Counted from the first letter of the stretch, positions 27,350 to 37,017 are shown. The stretch is DNA of 64,000 nucleotides from Planctomycetes bacterium ADurb.Bin069 (GCA_002070955.1 MWEK01000006.1:62001-126000); one strand, 5' to 3'. The notes: generated by a model not told the origin, from the letters alone. Translations and numbers: made by a program.

Positions 27350-30178
27350 CTACTTGAACACGTACCACGTCGCCGCGCGGGGCGCCAGCGCGACGGGCAG
27401 GTCCACCGCGTAGGCGCGGTCGAGGGGAAACTCGCGCGCCTCGCCGCCGCGCTCCGCGATAGAGGTCCTCTGCCGGAGCCCGGCGTAGTACAAGGGCACG
27501 CGGATCGTCCGGATGGCCTCCGCCTGGAGCGGGTTGTACACCATGAGGAGGGCCTTCTCCTCGAGGTGCGGATTGACGTGCAGGAAGCAGTCGATGTCCC
27601 GGCCGTCGGCCCGGCGCAGATGCAGGATGTCGGAGTCCAATATGGCGCGGTGGGCCTTGTAGAAGTCGACCCATTTCTTGACGACGCGCTTGGTCTCCTC
27701 GGTGTCGTACAGGCGCGGCCCGCGGTAGCAGGCCTGGACGCCCGCGCCGAAGTTGTTGGCCAGGTGCGCCTCGTAGGTGTCGAGGTGCTCGGCCAGCGGC
27801 TCGATGGTCGCCGCCGCGCCGCCGCCGTGGTACTCGGTGAGCGGCACGAACATCCAGCCCATGCTCGGCGTCTTCTCCCAGGTCCCGTCGAAGATGTTCT
27901 GCCGGGCGTGAATGATCTGCAGGGCGCGCGGCAGCGACCAGTTCGTCTCCCGGTAGCCCATGGCCGACTTGGTCGAGCCGGCGAGGTAGTAGTAGTCGGG
28001 GACGTTGAGGTAGACGCCGCGCGCGCGGCACCAGCGGTAAAAGTCGCGGATCGCCGTCCACTGCGCGTGCTGCGAGTCGGCCAGGCCCCGATGGCCGGGG
28101 TGCCGCGTCGAGGCGCAGACATCGCCGGGATAGCTTCCGTCGTGTTCGAGAACGTCGGCGCCCGTCTTCTCGAAGAATTCGCGCAGCTTGCGGAAGTAGT
28201 CGCGGCCCCAAACGCTCCCCAGGCAGGGCGAATCGCCGAAACGGGCGAAGCCCCCCGTGGTCCCCGTCGCCGGGTTGACGACATCGTGATCCGGTCCGAT
28301 GGAGCGCGAGGCCAGGAGCGAGTAGCCGCCCAGCGCCACGCCCTTTGCGCGGGCGTAATCGACGAGCTCCTTCACCTGCGCCAGGTACTCGGGACGGTCG
28401 TTCTCGATGTCGAACCCGCTCCCGAAGGTGAGGATCACCATCTCGAACCCCACCTCGGCGCACTGATCGACGGCCAGGCGCACCGAGGCCGCGTCCGCGC
28501 GCCGGACGTGCATCATGATGGGATTCTCGGTGACCCAGGGCGCGATCGCTCGGAACGCCCTGCGCACCGCCAGCCCTTGTCGTTCCCGGTCGTCGCTGTC
28601 GTGGATGAGGATGTAGGTGCGGTAGGTCTCGAAGACGTCGCCCGGGGCGAGCGTCGCGCCGGGGCCCATGGGCGGCCGGCTTTCGAGGAGGCACGTCGCT
28701 TCGCGCCGGTAGTTGACCTGCGTTTCATAGTCGGGGTCGGCCACCCAGCGGATCGTCGCGCTCGAGGCGCCGGCGAGGGTATCGCTCCCGAACATGTAGT
28801 CGCTGAAGGCCTGCAGGTTGGGAACGCCGTGTTTGCGCGAGGGCGTCTCGACCGTCGATTCGGCCTCCACCGCGGCGATGATCTCGGCCGTGAAGCCGTC
28901 CAGCGTGAGAGGGGCGTTCGTGCCGTTGCGGATCTCGAGCCATTTGGCCATGAGCGGCAGTCCGTCGTAGATCTCGTAGCTCACCGCGATGGTGACCGCT
29001 CCGGCGTCCGGCGCACCCGCCGCCGGCTCGCCGAAGGCGCGGAACGCGCCGACCCGGCAGCGCGCGGAGGGGCCCGGCGTGTCGAAGTCGTCGGCCCCGC
29101 CCGAGCGGCTCGTCTTGCCGATGCGCACCCGCGCGGGGTCCTTGCCGGCGAGCGGCGCCTCCCGGCGCGCGATGCGCCGCCACGCTTCGCCCTCGACGGC
29201 CGCTTCCAGGTAGGCCGTCGCGCCCCTCAGGCGGATGCGCAGGCGGTAAGCCGCGCCCTCCGCAAGCCCGGGCGGCATAAGCTCGCCGCGCCGGTCGGTG
29301 ACGCCGAAGCACTTCTGACCGGGGCGGAGGAAGAACTTCAGGAACTCGCCATTCTCCCAGAGGAGGCACACGCCGGGGCCCCATGAGGCGCTTCCATCGC
29401 CGACGGGATCCACCAGGCACTCGACCGCGCGGACGCCCGCCGGAAGCTCGCGCTCCGCGAAGACGCAGGTGTTCTCGGCGGCGGCGATGACGCCCGCGGC
29501 CTGGCCGCGTCCGAAGCCGCCGCCCGCGACGGCGGGGCTGACGCGGAAGCGCCACGCCGGGTCGGGGTTCGAGAAGTCCTCGCCGGCCAGGAGGGGGCCC
29601 GCGGGCGCCTCGGTCCCGAGAATGCGCGCCGTGAGATCGGCGCCGGACACGAACCGGAGCGTGAGGCGCTTGCCGGGAGGCGGCCACGGGAGGTCCTGGC
29701 ACCAGCGCACGCGTTTCCACTGCATGTGGGCCTCGGTGGGCCCGGTCTGGAACGACTCGAAGGCGAAGGCGTCCGGATCGCCGCCCATGGCGTCGATCCA
29801 TTCGGGCGGCAGATAGGCCTGGTCGGGCTGGCCGATGAGGCCGCCCACGTCGCAGGCGGCGCCGTTGAGCGTGACCCGCGCCTCGGGCTTCACCGCGCGG
29901 AGGAGCGCCGCGCCCGTCATCAGGTTGTCCAGCGCCACGGTCGCGGCGTTGGGAGCGAGCCGGAAGACGCGCCTGATCAAGCCGTTGGTGAGGATCAGAT
30001 CGCGGCCCTCCCGGCGGATCTCGGCGGGCTCGACAGGCCGCGCGACGAGCCAATCCTCGGCGGGATCGCCGGCGGGTTGCACGCTCGCGCCGCGAAGGAC
30101 GCCGTCGGCGGCCGAGGCGAGGGCGCCCGCCATGAGCAGCGCGGGCAGCGCGTGTCGGAATCGAGTGCGGCCATGCAT
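27350..30178 (-). CDS. exported GH36-like TIM-barrel glycoside hydrolase
   Basis: 942 residues, signal peptide ending ALASAADG, GGAGG upstream of the ATG. The first half is a beta-sandwich with an inserted concanavalin-like segment (about 200-380: FSNPDPAWRF, VGAFRAFGE). The second half is a TIM barrel typical of alpha-galactosidase/GH36 relatives: VDQCAEVGFEMVILTFGSGFD, LVDYARAKGVALGGYSL, FFEKTGADVLEHDGSYPGD and RGVYLNVPDYYYLAGSTK. The C-terminus is a beta domain. The Asp in LEHDGS is the candidate nucleophile. Probably cleaves alpha-galactoside-like linkages in the periplasm. Neighbours (DUF1080, ThuA, SGNH) support a polysaccharide role. Exact family not certain. Confidence 0.75.
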   Translation of the reverse strand: MHGRTRFRHALPALLMAGALASAADGVLRGASVQPAGDPAEDWLVARPVEPAEIRREGRDLILTNGLIRRVFRLAPNAATVALDNLMTGAALLRAVKPEARVTLNGAACDVGGLIGQPDQAYLPPEWIDAMGGDPDAFAFESFQTGPTEAHMQWKRVRWCQDLPWPPPGKRLTLRFVSGADLTARILGTEAPAGPLLAGEDFSNPDPAWRFRVSPAVAGGGFGRGQAAGVIAAAENTCVFAERELPAGVRAVECLVDPVGDGSASWGPGVCLLWENGEFLKFFLRPGQKCFGVTDRRGELMPPGLAEGAAYRLRIRLRGATAYLEAAVEGEAWRRIARREAPLAGKDPARVRIGKTSRSGGADDFDTPGPSARCRVGAFRAFGEPAAGAPDAGAVTIAVSYEIYDGLPLMAKWLEIRNGTNAPLTLDGFTAEIIAAVEAESTVETPSRKHGVPNLQAFSDYMFGSDTLAGASSATIRWVADPDYETQVNYRREATCLLESRPPMGPGATLAPGDVFETYRTYILIHDSDDRERQGLAVRRAFRAIAPWVTENPIMMHVRRADAASVRLAVDQCAEVGFEMVILTFGSGFDIENDRPEYLAQVKELVDYARAKGVALGGYSLLASRSIGPDHDVVNPATGTTGGFARFGDSPCLGSVWGRDYFRKLREFFEKTGADVLEHDGSYPGDVCASTRHPGHRGLADSQHAQWTAIRDFYRWCRARGVYLNVPDYYYLAGSTKSAMGYRETNWSLPRALQIIHARQNIFDGTWEKTPSMGWMFVPLTEYHGGGAAATIEPLAEHLDTYEAHLANNFGAGVQACYRGPRLYDTEETKRVVKKWVDFYKAHRAILDSDILHLRRADGRDIDCFLHVNPHLEEKALLMVYNPLQAEAIRTIRVPLYYAGLRQRTSIAERGGEAREFPLDRAYAVDLPVALAPRAATWYVFK

Positions 30179-30242
30179 GGCGCGATCCTCCCATGCGGCG
30201 CGAGCGCCGCGCCGCCGCAGCCTGCCTCCCGGCGCCGGCGGT

Positions 30243-30911
30243 TTATTCGCCGGCGGGCGGGAGCGGCGTCAGCACGAGGTTGCGGTACCACACCTCGCCG
30301 GGGGGCCCGCCGTGGAGCTGAAGGCCGATGAGCCCGGTCTGTTCCAGACTCTCGTCAGGCTCGACGTAATCGACGGTCTTGACGCCGTTCAACCGGAGTT
30401 CGATGCGGCGGCCTTGGCAGCGGACGACGTACGTGTTCCAGCCGTCGGGCTTGACGATCGCCTGCTGGATCTCGGGGGGCGGGCCGGCGAGCACCTTGTT
30501 GCGGCGCGACTCGTCGTAGAGGCAGCCCCAGTAGTTCGGGGTGCCTCGGCTCATATCGACCTGGTAGCCCCGCATCTCGTGATGGTCGGGGATGCGCCGG
30601 CTGCGGATCTGGACGCCCCCGTTCGTCGCCGGGCCCAGCAGCCGGGCCTCGAAGGTGAGCTCGAAGTCGGCGAATTCCCGCGTTGTGCAGAGGAACTCGT
30701 TGCGCGGCGCCGGCTTCTCGAGGGAGCCGCCGACGATGGCGCCGTCCTGAACGCGGAAAAACGCCAGGTTGCCTTCCCAACCGGCGAAGGTGGCGCCGTC
30801 GAAGAGCACCACGGTTTCGGGCCGGGCGGCCGCGGGATCCACGCCGGCAGACCGGCAGCCGCCGATAATAGCCGCCATGAGCACGGCGGACACGAATGCG
30901 TTGCGCGCCAT
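30243..30911 (-). CDS. DUF1080 3-keto-disaccharide hydrolase domain lipoprotein
   Basis: 222 residues from the ATG at 30911 (GGAGG 5 nt upstream). Lipobox IIGGC anchors a concanavalin-like jelly roll with the family motifs LFDGATFAGWEG, DGAIVGGSLE, ADFELTFEARLL, NGGVQIRSRR, GYQVDM and IGLQLHGGPPGEVWYRNL. Characterised members cleave 3-keto-glycosides produced by Gfo/Idh/MocA oxidoreductases, and three such oxidoreductases lie 15-23 kb downstream. It sits 65 bp upstream (in transcription order, before) of the GH36-like gene on the same strand and is likely cotranscribed. Confidence 0.88.
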   Translation of the reverse strand: MARNAFVSAVLMAAIIGGCRSAGVDPAAARPETVVLFDGATFAGWEGNLAFFRVQDGAIVGGSLEKPAPRNEFLCTTREFADFELTFEARLLGPATNGGVQIRSRRIPDHHEMRGYQVDMSRGTPNYWGCLYDESRRNKVLAGPPPEIQQAIVKPDGWNTYVVRCQGRRIELRLNGVKTVDYVEPDESLEQTGLIGLQLHGGPPGEVWYRNLVLTPLPPAGE

Positions 30912-30976
30912 GGGAACCTCCACCAGTCCGGGCGAACGGATGCATTGTACACCGAGAGAGGCGGCTCGTCGCGTCC

Positions 30977-31005
30977 TTGACCGCCGCGCCGCGTGCGCTT
31001 ATGGT
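30977..31005 (+). promoter_or_regulatory. sigma70-like promoter of the ThuA gene
   Basis: TTGACC, 17-bp spacer, TATGGT, followed by a leader of about 50 nt to the ATG at 31063. Confidence 0.5.
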
Positions 31006-31062
31006 GAGGAAGCGTCGCTCGCGGGGGCGACACGCTTGTTTCCGGCAACGAGGGAGGTGACC

Positions 31063-31767
31063 ATGCGGAGTGTCCGTGCTTTCATTACGGCGTTCGTGTT
31101 CGCGGGGCTTTGCGCGGCGCCCTTGGGCGCGAAACCCAAGGTGCTCTTGCTCGTGGGCGGCGAGGTTCACGACTGGAAGGGCGTCGGCGACAGCGTCCAG
31201 AAAACGCTCGAGGCCTCGGGGCTCTTCGAGATCACGCGGGTCGAGAACGACCTGAGCTACTTTACCGCGGAAAAGCTGGGCGCCTTCAACGTCGTGGTTT
31301 TCTACTGGACGCTGGGGGCTCTCACGCCCGAGCAGCGGTCGGGGCTGCTTGACACCGTCGCCGCGGGCAAAACCCATTTCGTGACCTTTCACAGCGGCGC
31401 CGACTCTTTCCGCGGCGACCCGGCCTACAGCGCCTTCGTCGGCGGGCACTTCGTCGGGCACCCGGCCTACCGCCAGTACGAGGTCAGCTTCACCCCCGTC
31501 GACCACCCCATCACGAAGGGCCTCGGGGACCGCTTTTTCCATACCGATGAGCAGTATCTGCTCGATTACGATGCGCGGGTGACGGTGCTCGCGCAAGGCA
31601 TGCACAAGGGCGCCCTCATGCCCGCGATCTGGGTGAAGACCTGGGGACGGGGCCGGGTCTTTTACACCGGCATGGGCCACGACGCGAAGGCCTGCGAGGC
31701 CGAGATCTTCAAGCAAATCATCACCCGGGCCACGGCGTGGGCCGCGGGCGTCAACGTGCCGGCGTAG
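31063..31767 (+). CDS. exported ThuA-like (trehalose-utilisation type) protein
   Basis: 234 residues from an ATG with GGGAGG 6 nt upstream. The signal peptide ends PLGAK, followed by a glutamine-amidotransferase-like fold of the ThuA family: VLLLVGGEVHDW, VVFYWTLGALTPEQ, THFVTFHSGADSF, VGGHFVGHP, ITKGL, FFHTDEQYLLD, AIWVKTWGRGRVFYTGMGHD. ThuA of rhizobia is needed for trehalose catabolism, where 3-keto-disaccharides are intermediates, which fits the DUF1080 neighbour transcribed divergently. The precise reaction is not settled for the family. Confidence 0.88.
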   Translation: MRSVRAFITAFVFAGLCAAPLGAKPKVLLLVGGEVHDWKGVGDSVQKTLEASGLFEITRVENDLSYFTAEKLGAFNVVVFYWTLGALTPEQRSGLLDTVAAGKTHFVTFHSGADSFRGDPAYSAFVGGHFVGHPAYRQYEVSFTPVDHPITKGLGDRFFHTDEQYLLDYDARVTVLAQGMHKGALMPAIWVKTWGRGRVFYTGMGHDAKACEAEIFKQIITRATAWAAGVNVPA

Positions 31768-31953
31768 GAGCGCGGATCGAGCCTCGCCCGGCGTCGTTCG
31801 CGCCGCGCGTCCGTCCGTTCGGCCGGCAAGCCGCTCCAGGCTCCGCGGGTGCCTCGGCCGCCCGCGCGGCGCCTCATCCGGCGGAGCCGCGCCGGGTTCG
31901 CGCAGCCGCGCGCCTTCCGGCCCGAGGCGCGGAGCAGCCGCGGTTCGCGGGCG

Positions 31954-34581
31954 TCACCGCTCCTCGGCGACGAGAAGCGCCTCCCTGGCGCCGGCCAGCA
32001 CCGGCGCGACGCCCTCGATCTCGATGAAATAGTCCTCGAGCACGCCTTGGGAAGGCTTGCCCAGGCGGAGGCTCCAGATCTCGGCGCGCGCCGCGTCGGG
32101 GCGCGCGACCACGAACTGGTGCGTCCGGGCGATGGCGTCCCGTTCCTGGACGACGGCGCCGGCGGGGTCGCACACCGCTGCGCGCACCCGTTCGGCATCG
32201 TTGCCGCCGGAAACCTTGATTCCGAACTCGCGCACGTCCGCCGGGACGTGGAAGAAGAGCTCGCCGGCCGCGCCCAGGAAGTGAAAGAACCCGTTCTCGG
32301 CGTACAGGCAGACCCGATGCGTCGCCGCGCCGATCTCCAGGACGGCGTTCCCCGGCTCGGCGGCGACGCGGTACGCTCCGGTCTCGTCCGCCGTGAAGAC
32401 GTGGGTTGCCGGGCTCCCGGCGGCGACGACGGCGCGCAGGACTTCCTTGCCGGAGGGCGCGAAGACCTTGAGCGGCGCGGGGGCCGGCGCGCCTTGCCCG
32501 ACCGGCTTGAGAAGGGCGGTGAAGCTCGGCCGGTCGGCCGCCCGGGCCCACAGGAGGAACTCGGCGCGCTCCCGCTGGCGGACGCGGGGCGGGAAGAACG
32601 TCTCCGGGCGCGCCTCGGGAAAGGCGGGCGCGAAGAAAGTTCCTTCGGTCTTGAAGGGCGCGAAGGTCTTGAACGCCTGGGAAGGGAACCACGCATCGAT
32701 GCGCGCCTGATCGAGGGTGAACGGCGTGCGCCGTCCCTCGCGCTCCACCGTCAGCGTTCCCGTTACGCCGATCAGGCGCGAGCCGGCGCCGAAGCCGTGC
32801 CACTGGAGCGGCAGCCTGTCGATGGAATCGTGCACGATGCTGTCGACGAAGGCGATGCCGCCCAGGTCGGCGCGATCTCCCCCGCCGCCGGCGATGACGA
32901 TCGGAGCGAGCGCCGGATCCTTCGCCGCGGCATCGCGCAGGACGCAGCGCTCGAAGCGGAGCGCGCACCCTGATGCCGGTTTTCGGTGAATGGCGATCCC
33001 GGCCCCGGCGGGCCCCTCGATCGTGCAGTCGATGAATTGGATGTTCCCCGCGACAGGGTCATCGTTGCGCGTCGCGATCCGCAACCCCTCGATGTTGCCG
33101 ATGGAGCGGCAGCGTTCCAGGCGGATGGACACCGGGGCGGAGGTTGCGCGCAGAGCGCCCAGGTAGAAGTCGAAGCCGACGCCGCGGTTGTGCGCCGCCG
33201 TGCAGTCCCGCATGACGCAGCCAATGAGGCTCTCGGTGGGATGGTTGGGCTCGAAGTCGATTCCGGCCATGGGCGCCGTGCCGCCCGTCTCTCGGAGAAT
33301 ACAGCGTTCTATGAGGAGGTTCTCGGCGCTTATGACGCTGATGCCCTGGCGGTGGTTGCGCTCGCAGGTGACATCCGCGATGTGCACGTTGGAGTTCGCG
33401 CCGCCCTGCGCGGCGACGCCCAGATAGATGCCGTCCCCGCCGCTGTCGGCGAACGTCAGCCCCCTGACGCGCACATTGGCGCAGCTCAAGATGCTCAGCG
33501 TGTGGCGCCATTCGGCCTTCTCGTAGGGCGGCTGCGTATAGTCCGACCGGTGCATCTCGATGCGCGCGCCGGGGCCGGTCAGGGTGACGTTCCGCTTGCG
33601 GGCCGCCGTGAAGAGGCTGTCGCCCTTGCCCCTGAAGGCGCCGCGCTTGGCGCGCACGACGACGCCGCGTTCGAACACCACTTCCTGGTCGCCCGCCAGC
33701 TCGATCTTGTCCGCGATCCAGGGCGCGCCCGTGTTGTCGAGGACCACCGCCGGGGCGCCCGAGGCGATCGCGGCCCTCAACGCCGCCGTGGCATCCTCAG
33801 GATCGAAGCCCCAGAAGTGAGCATGCGCCGCCCGCAGTTTTCCCGCCGCCACCTGCTCCTGCGCCCAGGGGTTCGGGGCCAGGCGCGCCTCGGCGCCCGG
33901 CAGACGCAGATGGGGGGCGAGGAGCGCCGCCCAGAGGGCATAGCCGTCGGCGCTCAGGTGCAACCCGTCGTCCGCCAAGAGCTCGCGCCGCGGCGTGCCG
34001 TCCGGGCCCAGCATCGCGCGATCGAGCTCCACGAAGGCGAGGCGCGGGTCGGCCGCGGCGGCGGCCTTGATAAGGGCGTTGGCCTCCCGCATGGCGCCGG
34101 CGAAGTTCCAGCGCCGGGTGCTGGGCTTGATCGCGATGTAGACGATGCGCGTCTCGGGCAGGCCGGCGTGCACGGCGCTCACGAAGGCGCGGTAGTCGTC
34201 GCACACGGCCGCGGGAGTCAGGCCCCCCGCGATGTCGTTGTCTCCGGCGTAAAAAACGATGACGGCGGGCGCGTAGGGCAGGACGATGCGCGGGACGAAC
34301 CTGACGCTGTCGCGGATGCACGATCCGCCGAAGCCGCGGTTGAGCGCCGGAAGCCCGGGGAAGGAACGCGCGAGATCCCAAAGCCTGATGCTCGAGGAGC
34401 CCACGAAGAGGATCGCGCCGCGCGGAGGCGGCGCGGCGCGGTCGCTTTCTTCGAAGGCGCGGATGTCGGCTTCCCACCGGTCGGGCGCGGGGTCGGCGCC
34501 GCGCGCCGCCGTGAACGCGGTCGCGGCGGCCGCCGCGAACAACACGAGGAAGTGCAGGTATCGGCGCGACGGGCGGCGCAT
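31954..34581 (-). CDS. exported fusion of SGNH esterase and right-handed beta-helix
   Basis: 875 residues with a signal peptide (FAAAAATAFTAARGA). Residues about 55-235 are an SGNH/GDSL hydrolase: block I FVGSSSIRLW (nucleophile Ser), block II G in FGGSCIRD, block III AGDNDIAGG (GxND-type) and block V DGLHLSADGY (catalytic Asp-x-x-His). Residues about 250-620 form a parallel beta-helix of the pectate-lyase type (RVRGLTFADSGGDGIYLG, RNHRQGISVISAENLLIERC, GCVMRDCTAAHNRGVGFD). The rest is beta-rich. A secreted carbohydrate esterase, probably acetyl or ferulic, on a polysaccharide-binding scaffold is the likeliest role. It converges on ThuA. Confidence 0.85.
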   Translation of the reverse strand: MRRPSRRYLHFLVLFAAAAATAFTAARGADPAPDRWEADIRAFEESDRAAPPPRGAILFVGSSSIRLWDLARSFPGLPALNRGFGGSCIRDSVRFVPRIVLPYAPAVIVFYAGDNDIAGGLTPAAVCDDYRAFVSAVHAGLPETRIVYIAIKPSTRRWNFAGAMREANALIKAAAAADPRLAFVELDRAMLGPDGTPRRELLADDGLHLSADGYALWAALLAPHLRLPGAEARLAPNPWAQEQVAAGKLRAAHAHFWGFDPEDATAALRAAIASGAPAVVLDNTGAPWIADKIELAGDQEVVFERGVVVRAKRGAFRGKGDSLFTAARKRNVTLTGPGARIEMHRSDYTQPPYEKAEWRHTLSILSCANVRVRGLTFADSGGDGIYLGVAAQGGANSNVHIADVTCERNHRQGISVISAENLLIERCILRETGGTAPMAGIDFEPNHPTESLIGCVMRDCTAAHNRGVGFDFYLGALRATSAPVSIRLERCRSIGNIEGLRIATRNDDPVAGNIQFIDCTIEGPAGAGIAIHRKPASGCALRFERCVLRDAAAKDPALAPIVIAGGGGDRADLGGIAFVDSIVHDSIDRLPLQWHGFGAGSRLIGVTGTLTVEREGRRTPFTLDQARIDAWFPSQAFKTFAPFKTEGTFFAPAFPEARPETFFPPRVRQRERAEFLLWARAADRPSFTALLKPVGQGAPAPAPLKVFAPSGKEVLRAVVAAGSPATHVFTADETGAYRVAAEPGNAVLEIGAATHRVCLYAENGFFHFLGAAGELFFHVPADVREFGIKVSGGNDAERVRAAVCDPAGAVVQERDAIARTHQFVVARPDAARAEIWSLRLGKPSQGVLEDYFIEIEGVAPVLAGAREALLVAEER

Positions 34582-34767
34582 GGCTTGAACCTCCGTTATC
34601 GGTGGCCGGGCGGCGGCGCCGCCGCGGCGGTCCGCCGCCCGGATGGCGCCGGCGCCGCGTAACGCCGCCTCGCCGTGCGGCCCGAAGCGCCGGGCGCCGC
34701 GGCGACCTTCTCCGCACCCCGGCGTGTCACGCGCGGGGACTCCTTGACATGGATTCGACGACTGCGA

Positions 34768-35367
34768 TCAGAAGAGCATTTCCAGGGGCACGCGCCCGCG
34801 GGCATCGAGAGGGACGCCTTCCAAGGCGAGCAAGGTTCGCTTCATGGGGAGGCCGCCGCCGAATCCGCCCAGGCTCCCATCGGACCGGACGACGCGGTGG
34901 CACGGGATCACAAGGGGAAAAGGATTGCGCGCCAGCGCGGTGCCGGCGGCGCGGGCGCCGTTGGGAAGCCCGCAGCGCTCGGCGATGCCGCGGTACGAAC
35001 TCACCCTGCCTCGAGGGATGCGCCGGCAGGCGCGCAGCACCTTCCGCTGGAAGGGGGAGCACGCCGCCAGGGGCACGTCGTCGGCCAGGAAGCGGACATC
35101 CTCGCCCGCCAGCAAGGCGGCGATCCGGTCGGCGATGAGGTCGATCTCGGGGCAGGCGAAGCGCCCGCCTCGGGAGCGCGCCATGCCGGCGCGGACTTCG
35201 TCGGGCAACTGCGGCGTGGGAAGGAGGATGCGGTCGATTTGCGGCCGCCCTTCCCGCACCGACCAGAGAACCGCGACGTGGCCGAGCCGCGTCCGCCGCA
35301 GACAGCAGCCTGCCGGGATGGCCCGCGAGGAGCCGGATCGGGCGCGCGCGCCGATATCGTGGATCAT
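34768..35367 (-). CDS. ogt: methylated-DNA--protein-cysteine methyltransferase
   Basis: 199 residues. The active-site motif is PCHRVV with the acceptor C156; the winged-helix signature reads SPFQRKVLRACRRIPRGRVSSYRGIA, and the C-terminal substrate loop GSLGGFGGGLPMKRTLLALE is intact. Repairs O6-alkylguanine suicidally in the cytoplasm. The ATG at 35367 is chosen because a sigma70-like promoter ends 7 nt upstream of it; longer frames are antisense to the divergent aminotransferase. The N-terminal domain has Cys pair CC at 21-22 but is not an Ada zinc domain. Confidence 0.9.
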   Translation of the reverse strand: MIHDIGARARSGSSRAIPAGCCLRRTRLGHVAVLWSVREGRPQIDRILLPTPQLPDEVRAGMARSRGGRFACPEIDLIADRIAALLAGEDVRFLADDVPLAACSPFQRKVLRACRRIPRGRVSSYRGIAERCGLPNGARAAGTALARNPFPLVIPCHRVVRSDGSLGGFGGGLPMKRTLLALEGVPLDARGRVPLEMLF

Positions 35368-35374
35368 GCCACCG

Positions 35375-35402
35375 AGTATAAGGCCCGATCGGCGCGGATC
35401 AA
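35375..35402 (-). promoter_or_regulatory. sigma70-like promoter giving a leaderless MGMT mRNA
   Basis: Minus strand: TTGATC, 16-bp spacer, TATACT, then 7 nt to the ATG at 35367. No ribosome-binding site lies between. Confidence 0.6.
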
Positions 35403-35527
35403 CAGCCGGCGGGAAACCCGTCGCGGCGGAGGCGCAGGCGCCTCGCGGCGGTCGCATCCGGGCCCGGTTCGGTGCTACAATGGGCATGGATCCTCGGCGC
35501 ACGGCAAGAAGCCGGAAGGAGGCGAAC

Positions 35528-36877
35528 ATGCGGAGCCTGAAGGTGAGCAGACGGAGGTTCATGACCGCCGCTTCGGCGGGATCCCTCGCCGCCGCGGCGA
35601 AAACCGCGCGGGCCCGCCCCGTCGTCGCCTCGGCGGGCAGGTTGGCGATCCTGGGCGGCGAGCCGGTCAGGAAGAACAAGCGCTGGCCCGACTGGCCCCA
35701 CGTGGACGAGGCCATGGTCGCAGCGGTGGCCAAGACGGCGCGGAGCGGGATTTGGTGCCGCATCCAGACGACGTCGGGCGCGGTGGCGGCCTTCGAGGCG
35801 AAGTTCGCCGAACTGCTCGGCGCCAAGTTCTGCGTCGCCACGGGCTCCGGAACCCAGTCCCTGCATACCTGTGTCGAGGCCATGGGAATCGGCCCCGGGG
35901 ACGAGGTCATCACCTCGCCTTACACCGATCCGGGGACCATCGCCTCCATCCTGGCCGCCCGGGCGCTGCCCGTGTTGGCGGACCTTGATCGGGAGTCTTT
36001 TCAGCTCGATCCCGCCGACGTGGAAAAGAAGATCAACGGGGCCACGAAGGCGCTCATGCCGGTCCACATGATGGGACAGCCCTGCGACATGCAGTCCATG
36101 ATGTCCATCGCCGGACGGCACGGCCTGCGTGTCATCGAAGATGCGTGCCAGGCGCACCTCGCTCAGCACGGCGGAAAGCGCCTCGGCACCATCGGCGACG
36201 TGGGCTGCTTCAGCTTCCAGTCGAGCAAGACCCTGGCGTGCGGGGAGGGCGGCGCCATCGTGGGGAACGACGAGGCCCTCATGGATGCGTGCTACACCGT
36301 CCACAACCACGGCACGTCGCGGCGCGGGCGCACCGAGGTGGCCGGTCCCAAGTACCGCATGAACGAGTTCGAGGCGGCGATCCTCCTGGCCCAGATGCCG
36401 GGGCTGATGGAGCGCTTCGAGCGGCGCAATCGCAACGCGGCGCATCTTACCGCCCGGCTGCGGGACTGTCCCGGCATTGTCCCCCAGAAGCTCTACGCGG
36501 GCACGGAGAGCGGGTCCTTCTATCTCTACGCGATGACGTATCGCAAGGAGCACTTCGAGGGCGCGAGCCGCGGGACGTTTCTCAAGGCCCTCGCGGCCGA
36601 GGGCGTGGATCTGAGCCCTTATATCGCCCAGGGGCTCCACAGGGAGCCGTGGATCGATCATATCGTGAACTCGAAGATCTACCGGAAGATGTACTCCCCG
36701 GAGCGGCTCGCGCGATACCGCGACGAGTGCGCGTGCCCCCGGTGTGATGCGGTCTGCCAGGACCTGGTGATGCTGTGGGCCTCCGGCCCGCTGCTGGGCT
36801 CCACGGCGGACATGGACGATGTCGCCGACGCCATCCTCAAGGTCTACGAGCACAGAAGCGAACTTGCGTCCATCTGA
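35528..36877 (+). CDS. Tat-exported DegT/DnrJ/EryC1/StrS aminotransferase
   Basis: 449 residues, AAGGAGG 6 nt before the ATG. A full PLP-dependent sugar aminotransferase fold: GSGTQSLHTCVEAMGI (phosphate loop), SPYTDPGTIASIL, VIEDACQAH (D205), FSFQSSKTLACGEGG with the PLP lysine K234, and YRMNEFEAAIL. All catalytic residues are present. Unusually for this normally cytoplasmic family, residues 7-30 are a twin-arginine signal (SRRRFMTAASAGSLAAAAK). A Cys-rich insert (CACPRCDAVCQD) lies near the C-terminus. It may act on oxidised sugars in the periplasm together with Tat-exported Gfo/Idh/MocA enzymes. Divergent from the MGMT gene. Confidence 0.88.
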   Translation: MRSLKVSRRRFMTAASAGSLAAAAKTARARPVVASAGRLAILGGEPVRKNKRWPDWPHVDEAMVAAVAKTARSGIWCRIQTTSGAVAAFEAKFAELLGAKFCVATGSGTQSLHTCVEAMGIGPGDEVITSPYTDPGTIASILAARALPVLADLDRESFQLDPADVEKKINGATKALMPVHMMGQPCDMQSMMSIAGRHGLRVIEDACQAHLAQHGGKRLGTIGDVGCFSFQSSKTLACGEGGAIVGNDEALMDACYTVHNHGTSRRGRTEVAGPKYRMNEFEAAILLAQMPGLMERFERRNRNAAHLTARLRDCPGIVPQKLYAGTESGSFYLYAMTYRKEHFEGASRGTFLKALAAEGVDLSPYIAQGLHREPWIDHIVNSKIYRKMYSPERLARYRDECACPRCDAVCQDLVMLWASGPLLGSTADMDDVADAILKVYEHRSELASI

Positions 36878-37017
36878 CCGCCGCGCCTTGTGAGGGCGCC
36901 ATGAAACAGCGCTGCCTCGAAGCAACCGATCGCAGAGAGCGGCCCGGGCCGCCGGCCAGGCGGCGATTGGGCCGCCGCGGCCGGGTTCTTCGGGCGGCCG
37001 GCGGCGAAGGGCCCGGC

